64,000 nucleotides of DNA from Chrysemys picta bellii (Eukaryota > Chordata > Testudines > Emydidae). The notes beneath the pieces are model-generated. The model did not search any database. It had not been told where the DNA came from and worked only from the letters and a program-made list of their open reading frames with translations. A program made the translations under genes and the position numbers. Location of the stretch: the NCBI RefSeq assembly GCF_011386835.1, contig NC_088800.1, positions 19,068,572 to 19,132,571 of the forward strand, read 5' to 3'. This document shows positions 10,821-24,100 of the stretch, one piece after another. The first letter of the stretch is position 1; every line of letters starts with the position of its first letter.

Positions 10821-12015
10821 GCTGCTAATGTATACTGGCTCTTACACTCAGTTAAAAAAATTGTGGTTTTTTTTGCAACTATAATATCTGGAAACAATTT
10901 TCTTAGTGAATGCTTAGACTCTGGAGATCAGTTATGCAGCAAGTGGTGTATTCTGCGGCAAACTGTCTTTAGACAGGGACCTATGTAATTCCACAAAGGA
11001 ATTTTGTAATGGGTTATTCAGTTCTTCCCCTGTAGGCTATTAACGCAAATCTAGGATGGGTTGAAGCAGCAGAGTGGCACGAGTACCACTAGTGTTTTAA
11101 TTGAAGTGGAGGTGGTGAGCTAGGAGTGATTAAGTGAAAGAGTGGGGAAGACACTGAGGGGAAATATTTTAAGAGTATGAGACTGAAGGAGAGAAAAATT
11201 TTAGGAGAGGAGGTAGCATGGCTTGTCATGTTTCCACTCCTGAATGCCAAGCTGAATGCTCTTGTAACTGATCATAAATCAATTTTTCCCTCTGAGGGGA
11301 TAGTAGCACCTTACCTAGTAACAGTAGTTAGGTAAGACAAGCTTCCGTAGCCAGCCCAATGGAGGGAAGGGAGCCAGTGAGACTTGTCAGCAGTCTGAAT
11401 TAAATGGTTGACTTTGGGAGCACAGGGTGTGGTAGTGGTTCAGTTTGTCTAAAGAACTGCTGCCAGTCAAAGCAGCAGAGGAATAAATTGCAAACTCTAA
11501 ACTGTACTGACATATTCCCCATAGGTATGTAATCACAGGTGACTCTTTTGCAGGAGTGTCTTTCTTGTCACTTATCTTTTTCTTGAACCAAAATAAAATT
11601 TGAATTCCTTTCTCCAGTAAAGAGCCAATGACTGTTTTTAATCCCTGAAAAGAAGTGTTAAATTTAGTGCTGTCAAGTGATTAAAACAATTAATCATGCA
11701 ATTAATCTCACTGTTAAACAATAGAATACCATTTATTTAAATATTTTTGGATGTTTTCTACATTTTCAAATATATTGATTTCAATTACAACACAGAATAC
11801 AAAGTGTACAGTGCTCACTTTATATTTTTGATTACAAGTATTTGCAGTGTAAAAAACAGAAGAAATAGTATTTTTCAATTCACCTAATACAAGTACTGTA
11901 GTGCAATCTCTATCATGTAAGTTGAACTTACAAATGTAGAATTATGTACAAAAAAAATTGCATTAAAAAATAAAACAATGTAAAATTTTAGATCCAGCAA
12001 GTCCACTGAGTACTA

Positions 12016-12632
12016 CTACTTGTTCAGCCAAACAAGTTTGTTTACATTTGCAGGAGATAATGCTACCCACTTCCTGTTTACAATGTCACCTGAAAGTGAG
12101 AACAGGCATTCGCATGGCATTGTTGTAGCTGGCGTCACAAAATATTTACGTGCCAGATGCACTAAAGATTCATATGTCCCTTCATGCATCAGCCGCCATT
12201 CCAGAGGACATGCGTCCATACTGATGATGGGTTCTGCTCAATAATAATCCAAAGCAGTGCGAACCGACACATGTTCATTTTCATTATCTGAGTCAGATGC
12301 CACCAGCAGAAGGTAGTGGTTTTCTTTTTTGGTGGTTCGAGTTCTGTAGTTTCTGCATCGGAGTGTTGCTCTTTTAAGACTTCTGAAAGCATGCGCCACA
12401 TCTCGTCCCACTCAGATTTTGGAAGGCATTTCAGATTCTTAAACCTTGGGTCGAGTGCTGTGGCTATCTTTAGAAATCTCACATTAATACCTTCTTTGCA
12501 TTTTGTCAAATCTGCAGTGAAAGTGTTCTTAAAATGAACAAGATGTGCTGGGTCATCATCTGAGACTGCTATGACATGAAATATGGCAGAATGAGGGTAA
12601 AACTGAGCAACGGATGTACAATTCTCCCCCAA
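12016..12632 (-). pseudogene. hAT transposase C-terminal remnant (left arm and centre)
   Basis: Minus-strand frames 12189-12632 and 12016-12219 carry typical hAT transposase text: TALDPRFKNL and SEWDEMW in the upstream part, and PLEWRLMHE, LARKYFVTPATTMPCE, LFSLSGDIVNRK and LSPANVNKLVWLNK in the dimerisation region near the C-terminus. The frame is broken between the two parts and the N-terminal zinc-finger region and catalytic start are missing, so no functional transposase is made. Confidence 0.8.
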
Positions 12633-12687
12633 GGAGTTCAGTCACAAATTTAATTAACATATTTTTTTAACAAGCGTCATCAGCATG

Positions 12688-12846
12688 GAAGCATTTCCCC
12701 TGGAATGGTGGCTGAAGCATGAAGGGGCATACAAATGTTTAGCATATCTGGCATGTAAATACCTTGCAATGCCAGCTACAAAAGTGCCATGCAAATGCCT
12801 GTTCTCACTTTCTGGTGACATTGTAAATAAGAAGATGGCAGCATGA
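12688..12846 (+). pseudogene. hAT transposase C-terminal remnant (right arm)
   Basis: The second copy of the same dimerisation region is on the opposite strand: FPLEWWLKHEGAYKCLAYLA, then FSLSGDIVNKK, stopping at TGA 12844-12846. In the left arm the matching frame continues through the LSPANVNKL block, so this copy is truncated. Confidence 0.75.
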
Positions 12847-14224
12847 TCTCCTGTAAATGTAAACAAACTTGTTTCTCTTAGTGATTGGCTGAACAAGAAG
12901 TAGGACTGAGTGGACTTGTAGGCTCTAAAGTTTTACATCGTTTTGTTTGAGTGCAGTTATGTAACAAAAAAATCTACATTTGTAAATTGTACTTTCACGA
13001 TAGATTGCACTACAGTACTTGTATGAGGTGAATTGAAAAATACTATCTTTTGTAATAAAAATATATCCTTTGATTTCAGTTATAACACAGAATACAATAT
13101 ATATGAAAATGTAGACAAATTTAATAAATTTCAATTGTTTAACAATGTGATTAAAACGGCGATTAATTTTTGAGTTAGTCGCGTGAGTTAACTGCAATTA
13201 ATCGACAGCCCTAGTTAAATTCTGTATTGTAAATCGCACCTGATTTTTTTTTTTTTTATTTTTATTTAAGTCAACAGGTGCTAGGAAATCCAGAGCTCAG
13301 GTTGCTACTCTCTCCCTAATACACTTTTTGTGTATGGGCGTTGCAGGAAGACAACAACATCACACATTTTTCAGAGCCTAATGCGGTAACTAAATGCAAC
13401 AGAGAGTTAAGGAGAGAAAGAATACTAACTTCGAATCTCTTTGGTTTTGTCTATATAATGACAAAGCCTAAACAGAACATTGTTAAGCAATCTTAGTATG
13501 GAGTACAAAACATTTGTTTCTTGTGAAATAGGCATATGACCTGTCAAGCATTGATTTTTCTTTGTGCTTTGACTTTATCTGAAATTGACATTTCTGTATT
13601 TGATTACAGCTTCAGTTTGCATAAAACTGTATTATGCCCAAATGTATGTGTGAACTCGCGTTGTCAATTGATGTTAATACCAATCTAACAATATTATCTC
13701 TGCTCCAAAAACTGTAGGAAGAGCACAAACATTTTTGTTTTTAAGAGTCTTATAAGTTGTTGCTGTTACTTGTGGCTTTTTTGTTTAAATAGGTCTTATT
13801 TCCAGCCCATCTCTACCCAAGAAGGCTATTGCTCCATTTGGAAATGTTCATTATTCCTCCATTTTGGAGTTGGTCTCCAGGAGCAACAAAGAAAAATAAA
13901 AACAAAATGAACCTTGGAACTGATTTAGGTCAGATAAAACTATAGCTCAGTGCTATTCAGCCCAACACAACAAAGTCAGTAACAAATTATGTCACCATAG
14001 CTTTTCCATGTCACCTTTAGCTCTTCGTCTGTTTTGGAGATAGGGTGAAGAGAGTCAGTGACCCACTGTATAAGTGTCTCACCACTTCCAATGACTGATT
14101 CACCTCATTCAAACTCCTACTGCACTAGCAATGTAGATTCATGTTCATTTAGAATTCTGATTCTTAAGGAAAACACAAATTCATGGAGAAACTCAAGCCA
14201 CGTTTTATAAAATAGTCTAGATTG

Positions 14225-14500
14225 GGAGTTTTCAAGCTTTCATAGTGGGCCACCCTCTTTCCCACTCAATTGCATGGACCACTTCCCTTTCCACTGGCAA
14301 TCAAATAATATTTCTATGTTAAGAAGAGCAATTTTAGAAAACGAAGGTATTTTAGCTTCTTTTAATATGCTTTAGCAGCTTAAAAAAAGGGGGGCCCAGA
14401 ATCAGCACTCTGTGACTGGTCAGCTCTCTGGAGACCACCACAGAATAAGTCTTTGACCACCAGTAATCCACAGACTATAGTTTGGGAACCATTGATCTGG
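14225..14500. mobile_element. Diverged hAT-like MITE
   Basis: The ends resemble the common inverted repeat of the type CAGTGGTTCCCAAACTTT (left GGGAGTTTTCAAGCTTTCAT, right ATAGTTTGGGAACCATTG), with GTGGACC-type text at both ends. No intact target-site duplication was found. Confidence 0.45.
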
Positions 14501-15689
14501 AAAATTATGAAGGTGCCAGTCACAGTTACATACTTAGGGTTGAGTATTGCACTTATTGCAAGGTTAAGTTAGAAATTACAGTAGAAATCTTAAATGATTT
14601 ATGAAATCCACAATAAAGCCAAATGTTTATCATGATTATGTCTGATACCAAAAAGTGTAATAAGTAATCTGTTGATTTCTTTTCAAAAAGAAAATTACAG
14701 TACTCCTACATCCTTTCCTTATTAATTTTATGTTTAGTGCAATAGCATCTGGAGCACCAGTCTTAAACCAGTGCCCCATGTACAGATAGAATCAAAGCCA
14801 TTAATTGTTTGGCAACTAATTTACTCTTAGAAACATCTTGAAAAAAAGATAAAGGGAGTGAAGAAACATTTCTGATAGGAAAAGAAAACTAAATCTAGCA
14901 CTGTGGTGTACATGGCATGATCTTGAGGCTCATAACCACAGCAGAAGAATAGTAAAATCTGGGAAGACATTTGCTTCACTACTGAGAAATTGTACAAATG
15001 AATAAGTGGCTCGACTGCTACTCACCTTATTTTCTCATAAAAAACTCTTTAGAGTAATTGTGGATCAGATAGAACTCTATATTTATGTAGATTAGATCCC
15101 AAATAGAAATTCTAATGTCAATTATTGGGAGATTTTATTAGCATCTTTCCCATTTTACAAATAATTGTCTATTTTCCATATTGTTGTTTTCTAGACTAGG
15201 GTTGTTTTCATACCAGTGTCAGAATTCACACTTAAAGTTATAATACTTGTAAGACAGTTTATAATACTCAATTACCTGCTACTGCTAAGAGTTTCAGAGA
15301 ACATAAAAGTTATGTAACATATTGAACCTTGAAGGTATATTTAGAAAGGACTTAAAGCTTCAGGGAAATGAAGTCTTTATTTACAGTCTTTAGAAAAAAA
15401 CAGAAGCCAGCTAAGGCTGTCCTCTGAAGATGGATTGAACAAGTAATGTGAAAATCGTATTAAAAAGAGAATGAAATCTTCTCACGTAACTGCAGCATTA
15501 CCCAAAATTTGCTCCACCCTGTGCAGAAAAGGCTGTTACCTTGCAAGAAGTACTTTTGTGTGTGTGGTATCCAAACCTATCACATTCTTTCAAAGCAATA
15601 TTTTAAGAGTATTGAATATCTCTGCATATGCCTTTTAGGGGAAGGTTCTTACTTCTGTATTTCACTTAAACTAAACATTTGATGGATTC

Positions 15690-15892
15690 TTAAATTTTGA
15701 TGCCTTCAAATCAAAACTGGATGCCTTTGGGAAGTTATGCTTTAGCCAAACACAAATTATACTTAGTCAAACACACATTGTTCAAAACAAGGGTAATTGG
15801 GTGAAGTTTTATAGCCTCTACAGTATATACAAGAGTTCAGACTAGGTGATTTAATGATCCTTTCTGGCTTTAAACCCTATGAATTTTTGTTG
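15690..15892 (+). mobile_element. CR1 3'-end piece
   Basis: The order TCAAAACTGGATGCCTTTGG, TTCAGACTAGGTGATTTAAT and GATCCTTTCTGGCTTTAAAC followed by CCTATGAAT is the CR1 3' tail in plus orientation. Confidence 0.65.
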
Positions 15893-17924
15893 TTGTTAGT
15901 GAAATGTGCTCGTTTGAGAATCTGAAGGCATCTGAAGTCTTCCATTTATCCACATCTGAGAATGAGGGGGTAGTTCATTCTCCTTTCCCATTCAATCTTA
16001 AGATCACTGCTAAGACTTACAATTGGGGCTTTTAATGTTGTTAGTTTTCTGATATAAGCATCTGACTACTAGGAAATGGGCTGAGACCATCAACTAATTT
16101 CACATAGGCCATGAAACAGCCAGATGTGGTAACTATCATAGAACTCTTTATATCACATGATCATAACAATGAAGTAATTTCTGTTTATCACCAAGAGAAG
16201 TCAGGCTTTTAACTGACTTATTACTCAATTTTGATAGTAGCCATTCCTAAATTATGGCTGTAAGTTTGAAGAGATCAGTAACAAAGCTTCTTCCTGATGT
16301 CAGACCTTGAGGTGTTAAGGTACGTCCTTAACTATATTAAAGATGAATTTAAGCATTGCTTCAGATGACTGTCAGATTATCAAATCAGAAAATAAAAGCA
16401 AGAATGTGAAATTACCTCAAAATGATAATACTTAGCACAGAGCAATTTAGGAGATTTGTTTATTCCTTATACAGGGCTAACTAGTTTTCTTTTCTTGATA
16501 GTTAATTTTTATGCCCAGACCAGTGTAAGGGCAAGTTTTTAAGATTGGCCCCTTCTGAACCAGTATTCTCTGTGGTTAAATTAGCAAGTCAAGTCCCCCC
16601 CCCCCCGCCCCCTTCTTCTTTTTGAGTAAAGAAAAGATACTTTTTTTTTTAAAGGGTGTCGATCCGTATTTTCTCTTTCCATGAAAATTGAACAGTCTGA
16701 TTTAATTCACAATAAAACAAATCATATTTACTGTAAAATACTAATACCGGATAAGGTGGACATGTGCCAGATGCCCAGCTGTTACGGTGATGGCTGCCTG
16801 GAGGAATCTTCCATATGAAAAACATAAAAGCAATTATGTCTAAGCTAGTTATTAATACCTAGAGAGGTGTGGCAAAGATGTTGCAAATTTATGGATTATT
16901 GCAGCTTGCCTTCTCTTGGGGTGAGCTCTCTCTGCTACCTGTGTATTACCAGTCACCTTTCTTGGGCAATGTCTGTGTGCAGAGGTCAGCCATAAGCAAG
17001 TCATAAATCAAGTATCCTTTTAAGATTATGAATACATAAAAGGTCAATTTCTTTCTGATATACTTATTGGCTTTACATTAAAATGAATCTTTGCAGGATA
17101 AAGTAGGTTTTTCTCCTCCTAAATTTCAGAATTATTTTCTCTCTCCTCCTTTTGTGCCATGGAGACATTAGATTGCTCCCATTCCCAATTATTTTCCTAG
17201 AATTATATTTTAATAACTCCCACATCATTTTTTGAGGGATTTATTTATATTCATCCAAAAATTCAAATAAATCTGTCTGGCATTGGTAGAACATAAGACT
17301 AGTAACAGGACTTTGAGGCAATTAACATTTAAATGGTTATATCCTAAACTTCTATGGTAATGTTCCTCCTCTTCTGGAAGAGTATTAAAGTTCAGGGCAA
17401 TACCAGACAAATTAACAAATCTCGTGTTACAGATACAAAATGTAAAAGTATGATAGCTTCCTGCAGTACATGACAATTTGTTTTTTAAATTAAGAAAAAG
17501 CTTTTCTATGTAATTAGTAATTTGGTATTAATATTTTAGTAGGTTACACTTAACACTATTAAAATATAGATAAGTGTTAAAAAATAGCAGTGCCACAATT
17601 TTGTCAATTCTTTCCAATTTTATAATTGACAGATTAGGCATTACACTTCTGTTTCATAAAATCAAAGTACGCCCAATGATGCAATTAAGTTAAAAACTGT
17701 GCTTTTACATTTCATTAGGTTTTCTTTATTGCATAATTTCCAGAGAGTTCTATTACTAATAAGCTCTTCATTTGAAGTTGAGCAAATCTGTATGTTAAGC
17801 TAATTAATCATATAGATTTATTGCATTTAACTCCTTATGCTTCATGTTAAAAACCTATATTTTAAAAATCAGTTGAAGACATTAACAGAATGTGTTCAAT
17901 ACTATCCTCTTTTTCTGTTTTCAG

Positions 17925-18100
17925 AAAAACATCAATATTGGAGACATTTAAACAGCCATACTATCCTTGAAGGGACATAAGTAACCATACATTACCATGC
18001 CTGCTGTGGCTTCTGTACCTAAGGAACTGTACCTCTGTACTTCACTGAAAGATCTTAACAAGAAAACAGAAATAAAAGCCGAGAAGACCAGTACAAAAAA
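17925..18100 (+). CDS. USP8: USP8 exon 2 (start codon at 17997)
   Basis: Begins after TTTTCAG with 72 bases of 5' UTR, in which an upstream frame from exon 1 ends. The ATG at 17997 opens [13 protein letters not shown], the conserved USP8 N-terminus. The donor GTATGT is at 18101; 34 codons plus 2 bases are coded. Confidence 0.93.
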
Positions 18101-21100
18101 GTATGTGAATTTCCTTGTTTAATTGGCTTTGTATTAATTGTTCAAATTCCACAGCTAAATAACAAGTGATGCAGTGTTTAATACTCTTATATACGGATGG
18201 TGATAATGTGGACCAGTTTTCTAAGTAAGCATTAACTCATTAAGTAGCAATGCTGCACTTCTGGCCAAATTCCAGCTCAGGTTGTGTACATAAATTCCCT
18301 CTTGAGTTTCAATTCAATAGCATAGCTTCCCTCAGTCCTGTATAGTGTTGCTGTGGATTGTCAAACTAAATACGGAGAGATCATCCAAGAGATAATGTTT
18401 CAACAGTGAAGTGAACATGACATCTGTGAAAGATTTTAAAGTGCATTAGGATTCTTCGAAACAACAAGCTATATTAATGCAAGTTATTAACATCCGTTGA
18501 AAAATTCAGCCATCACATGGGAATAGAAACAGCCTAACTTTGGAATTTGTAGACTGAATCTTCATGCACTTCATTGTATGTTTTCATAGGACTATTGCTT
18601 TAAAAGAACCAATCCACTCTGCATTCTAGAGAGAAGTGGTTGTGAAAAGTCCCTCTGTAGATGGGTTCTTGTTTGAAATGTTTTAAACTGCCATTTAATT
18701 TATTACTGAGTAATTTCTTTTCAGTACTTTAATTAGCAAGCTAATAAACAATAGCAGAGAGAAATATAATTCAGGGGGGAAAAGGTAGCTGTGATTTATT
18801 TTAACTGTAAAGCTTGGATAGTGATGCCAAAGGGATGTTTAAACTACATGGGCACAGAATGTGAACATTTAAGTCAAGAATTCATTACAAAACTAACTGT
18901 TCTTTTGAAAACTAGGTCAACAATTGTGGGTTTTTTTAATCGACCCTTTCCCTCCAATTTCAAGTTATGTGCAGAGTGCCCTTAAGATCTTCAAGGCAGC
19001 GGAGGAATGCAGGTTGGACAGAGATGAAGAAAAGGCCTACGTCCTATATATGAAATATGTGACTGTATATAATCTTATTAAAAAAAGACCCGATTTCAAG
19101 CAACAACAGGTATATATCTTTCCGACTGCATTTTTTATATTGGTAGAAGTAACAGAAGTACTTCGAATCAGTTGAGCTTATATCTGAAGATTTATGCGGC
19201 AGTTGAAAGAATTACATGTGTGCGCACTACTGAAACAGTAATTTCAGTAAAGGAATTATATTTATTTAAATAAACTTTTGTAGTTTGTGTTGGTAAGTGA
19301 GGCAGTCCTTATTATTGTAAGCCTCTTATTACTTTCTAGTACAGTACACTTTGCTAATTACATTGGCATATCATCTACTGGACACTAAATAGTATGAGCC
19401 CCGTTGCTGTCTTCCCTGTTAAAGTCCTTTTCTGGTACAAAACTGAATTGCGTATTATTTATTCCTTTAATTAAGATAACCTTAGTTTAAAAAGTGGATA
19501 AAATGTTTTTTTTACTCTCCCAACCTTGTGACCAGAGCTTGTTAACATTATAAAAATTAAATATTAACATACATATGAATATTTGCCTTGTTTATAAATA
19601 GTGTGGTATTTTTCTTAAAATATTTAAGAACATCTCACTTTATTTACAGAGTAACTATGGCAATAATATAAAATTAGTTTTAGATTATTTTTCCCTTCAG
19701 TAGGTAAATTTTAGTGTGCTGTAAACTAGGTGCTAAATGTTGTTCTTTGTAGTGTCTGCAGAAGTATTCTATCCTGTATGCACATTGGACAGTATTAACT
19801 GTATGCTGGGGTGGTTCTTCTTGTTGTTTTAGGATTACTTTCATTCTATACTGGGACCTACAAACATAAAAAAAGCTATTGAAGAAGCTGAAAGACTCTC
19901 AGAGAGTCTGAAACTGAGGTATGTGCAACATTTTTTACAAAGCAATATGTAAATATATCTGAAATTTGCGCATCTGGTGCTGTAGTTTTGCCTTTGTTTT
20001 TGACATTGTTTGCAGTAGTTGCTGATACCTGTAATCCAGAAAGATTAAACTTTCCGATTGAGCCTTTTATTCGGACTGGATTTCATTTGCCATCATTCAT
20101 CCCAGTCACTTCAAACCCATGTGCTTAGATCTACCTTCAGTGTCTCTTTAACTTTTAAGTTTCTCTCTAACTTAATACCATCAACAAATGTCAGCTGTTT
20201 TTCCATTAATGTATACACAAATCAGAGGCTCCAATGAAAACCTCTAGATAATTGCTGTTAGTCACTCTATTAAAAGTCCTTCCCTAGTATTCTTTCCTGT
20301 CACGTGATCATATTAAGGCCAAGTGGATGCCACAAGCATTTTTCCAGTATAGATATACCAGTATATTATACTGGGAAAGTGGTCCTAGTGTGGATGCAGT
20401 TTTTAGCAGAAAAACTGCACTTTTGCTCAAAGGCAGTGTTTTTGAAAGCTGCTTTTTTGGTAGCTTATGGATTGTCTCAAAGGAACACAGTTTGAGGGTT
20501 GCTACAGTGACTAATTATTTCAAGTGTATTGTGCAAATATGTACTTGAGCAATTAAAATATGTATTGACATGTTTAAAGATACTTAAAAAGAAAAAGATG
20601 GCTCCCGTACAGTCACAGAAGCTACTTCACAATAAGTATATGAACCAATTTACTTTACTATTTTTCTGGCATAATTTTTTTTCTAGAGAGTAGTTAATTA
20701 CCAAATTTAAAACTCTGGGAGGTTCAGGTAGTAAAACACCATTTGCCTTGAAGTAAGAGAATCCCAATATGGATAATCCAATTTGCACATCATAGAAGCA
20801 GTAGAAAAATTTGACTTAATTCACTTTGTAAGAATTGTATTCATATTTTTAAGTGGTGGCTAGACATTCAGTATTGCTGAGATTCAATAAAGCACTTAAA
20901 CACATGCTTAAGTCTCACTTGAAGTTAAGGGGGCTGAAGCGTGTGCTTATGTGCTGTCTCAAATAGGGATGCTTCCTGAATCAGTGCTTGTGTCACTAAC
21001 TAGAAAGTTACATAGAAACATCAGATTCCAAACTTGCAGCCTCATCCCTATGGAATGTCCATTATACTGATAGTGAACCAGGATGTGACAAGTACATTTC

Positions 21101-24100
21101 ACATCAGTGATGTAGTTTACTAATTGAATGTCCCTGATTTGACTTGGGACAGTTCAGTGGTTGAATTGATGACTTTCAAGAAGTCCTAATTAGCTAACAT
21201 CTCATTAAGGTAAATGGTCATTCATATGACTACTTCTTTACAATATTAGAGCTATCTTTACAATGAGAGGTAAAAAAACTTCATATTTAAAAAAAATAGG
21301 TTAGGCCAAATGTCAAAAAACAAAAACAAAAAAAAAAACAGGCACCTAAATAACTGACCTGTTTGTTTTTTTTCCAGAAGTCCTGAGTACCCAGTAACTC
21401 TTACTGATTTTATTGGAACTCCAGTGTTTGAATTCTTTAATGATGGCTACTGGGTGCTCAAAACTGTTGGGAAAAAATCAGTCCATGTATTTAGGTACCT
21501 GATGCACATAATTAGTTGTGATTTTCTGATGCAATCAGTCTTAAAAATATACTGAATAAAGACTAGGCTGAAGACTTATCTGGCTGAGAAAATAGAGAAA
21601 ACTATAGGCTCAGTTATTCTTACAGTAATTAGCTATTAGTGATACTGTTACTTATTAGATGCCAGACTAGATTTTCTTAGCAAAAATGTGCCCAGGGAGA
21701 ATGACTAATACATTTGGGTGTCAACATTACTTAAATCTTATAAGTAAATCTTTACATGTAGTTCTGCATTTGTACAAATGCAGAAGAGGGTGGGAAATTT
21801 AACATTTTCGGTGATGCCAGAGCAGAAGTATTTTACATAAACAGCTGAGGTTGAGGGAAAGAAATTGTAAGCTTCGAGAAGGGCAGAGGACATCAGTTGG
21901 TCCCAAAAAACAAGGTTAGTTATGAAATGCAAGAAGCACAGAGGGGAATACTATCAAGCAGCTACTGAAGAAAATAGGAAGAATTTGGGAAGTCAGGAAT
22001 TAAGTGTTGTGAGACCTCAACATTTAAATGTTTGGGGGCGGGGGGGAATTGCACAAAGTTACTGAAGCACAGGTTAAAAACGTTTTTGAAAATGGACTTT
22101 TTCCTACTAGATATGAGGAAGCTGAAGTTCGGAAAAAGCTTGAAGAAAGAGAGAGACAAGAAGAGCAGCAGAAAAAGCAAGAAGTAAAAGATGATGGAAA
22201 GGCTTTAGCCAAACACACTTCAGAAAATGCAGTAGATTCCAAAGGAAAAAACCAAAGGGTAATGGAGGGGAATATTTACAGACAGAATAGTAAATCTGTA
22301 AATGCATGATGTTTAAATGAGCTCTTCATTAAATCAACTCTTAATATGAGGCCACTTATTTTATTGAAGAAACTGAGTTAACTAGTAACATTGCACCCAT
22401 GATTAGATTGTTTACCTTGTAGAAAGTTAAACATTATCATTTAAAGATAACCATTTTAAGTTTACTTCTACCATTTTTGGTAAGAGGCTTTATATTTTTA
22501 TGGCATAATATGAAACTTTTGAAAGATATGAATTTTTATTAAACATAATTTTTTCATAGACCTTTGTGGATATATTTGATACCTGCGGAACCCCACAAAA
22601 CTCTTAAAGCTCAACAGAATAGACCTCAATTCTTCCGTAAAGCTCAATTTTTTTCCTTAAATTAAAAATTGTTATTCATTAGTGTATAACACTTGTGCCT
22701 TCATATACTTTGAGGTTTAGTGGTAACAAAATTGAGCAAGTTCAAGTGAAAGCTGTGTTCCGTCCTTTAAGTCCTCTTAAAGGCAGGCTACTGGCTCTCC
22801 ACCTGGCTGATGATGACACCATCAAATGGCTGGGCACATTGCGCATGTGCAGAGAGAGAGTCAGTCCTCTTATGTCTGGATAAATGCATGAGTGGACATT
22901 GTTTCTGCTGCTCTGTCTAGATATTACAAGCTTTCATGATGAATTCCTTTGCTTTATCATTTTATGTCCGATTGTTATTTAAACACAGTGAATGGAATTG
23001 TATCCCTAGCTTTGTGCATGCAAATGATCCTCTTATGCTTCTTGTTTGAGAGGGTGCTGGCAATCTATGGACAAATTTCAGTTGGGCCTGGAATCGGTGA
23101 TTCGAGTGGGCAAAAGTAGTGTCCCAGGGAGTCATGCATCATTTCTCTCCCCTGCCTTCTTCCCCCCAAAATCACCCAGCAGCAACTCCACCTAACAAGC
23201 ATTGCGCTCCTAGGCTGTGTTACATCTTCCACAGCTCCCCTCTGTTATGGGCAACTGCCCTCCTATCCTCTTTCTTGGGACTTCTGGACATCTGACAGCA
23301 GATCTTTGTAGAGATTTCCCTCTAGTGGGTCCCTTCCTGTTGTATTCATGTTTTGCGAATCAGGGTCATTTACTGAACTTGTTACTTTATATTAGAAAAT
23401 AAAAACAGCAACTTAACACTTTTTTACAATAATACAGATCAATGGAGAGAAGAAGGGTTCAGTGGAAAGAAAAGATCAAGTTGACAGATTGAGTGGTAAG
23501 TGATGCAATGTTTCACAGGAAAAGTCTTCATTGTTTAACAGGAAAAAAAGCTTCATACAATTTAGTTAAACAGTGAGTAACTAACCATTGGAACAACTTA
23601 CATAGAGGCATCATGGATTTTCCATCATTGGCCATTTTTAAATTGTGATTGGATATTTTTCTAAAACAGAGTCTCCAGAAATTATTTTTGGGAAGTTTTA
23701 TGGCCTGTTTTATGCAGACTAGACAAGAGGTTCTCAAACTGGGGGAATTTCTTTGGGAGGAGGTGGGGGGCGGCCTGAGAAACGTTAGGAGAGCAGCGGC
23801 TACTGTCCGAGTACCCAGCTCTGAAGGCAGCGCCACCGCCACAGCAGAGAAGTAAGGATGGCATGGTATAGTATTACCACCCTTACTTCTGTGCTGCTGA
23901 CAGCAGCGCTGCCTTCCGAGCCGGCCAGCAGCCGCCACTCTCCACTTTTCCTTCATAGCTGGGTGGCCATAGATGTACTTGTGTAGCAGAAGCACAGACA
24001 CAAGAAGGAGGGCACGGTCTAATAGGTTTGAGAACCACTGGACTAGACGGATTCTCTGATAGCTTCCTTCACTTCCCCCCGTTATGATTTCCTCTCTTTA

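Larger units (their letters stand above)
11665..13213. mobile_element. Fold-back hAT DNA transposon relic
   Basis: The ends are TAGTGCTGTC and GACAGCCCTA (inverted, one mismatch). They are flanked by an exact 8-bp target-site duplication GTTAAATT (11657-11664 and 13214-13221), which is diagnostic for hAT. The left part (11665 to about 12215) and the right part (about 12683-13213) are inverted, diverged copies of the same transposon 3' end, both including the transposase dimerisation region. The middle (about 12216-12682) has further transposase codons on the minus strand only. The two arms differ by many substitutions, so the inverted structure may have formed from two subfamilies before insertion. 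Confidence 0.85.
5616..17924 (+). other. USP8: USP8 intron 1
   Basis: A 12.3 kb intron from GTGAGT to a polypyrimidine tract ending TTTTCAG. It holds a MIR piece, a decayed copy of exon 1 (7254-7392), a duplicated 174-bp segment, a palindromic repeat, a CR1 piece with a nested Tigger-like element, a fold-back hAT element and smaller repeat pieces, all listed separately. About 9100-9490, 10830-11660, 13215-14220, 14500-15690 and 15900-17900 show nothing recognisable apart from homopolymer runs (poly-T near 13243, poly-C near 16597). Confidence 0.75.
5568..17951 (+). promoter_or_regulatory. USP8: Predicted upstream ORF spanning the USP8 exon 1/2 junction
   Basis: The ATG at 5568 opens 16 codons to the donor at 5615, continues in exon 2 from 17925 and stops at TAA 17949-17951, giving a 24-codon peptide that ends 45 bases before the main ATG. 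Its presence in mRNA depends on the transcription start and on the splice made here. Such upstream frames commonly lower translation of the main frame. That role is inference here. Confidence 0.45.

Noticed and set aside
12189..12632. 147-residue minus frame as a domesticated transposase gene
   Set aside because: It is truncated at both ends, out of frame with the adjacent C-terminal part, and enclosed by transposon ends with a target duplication.
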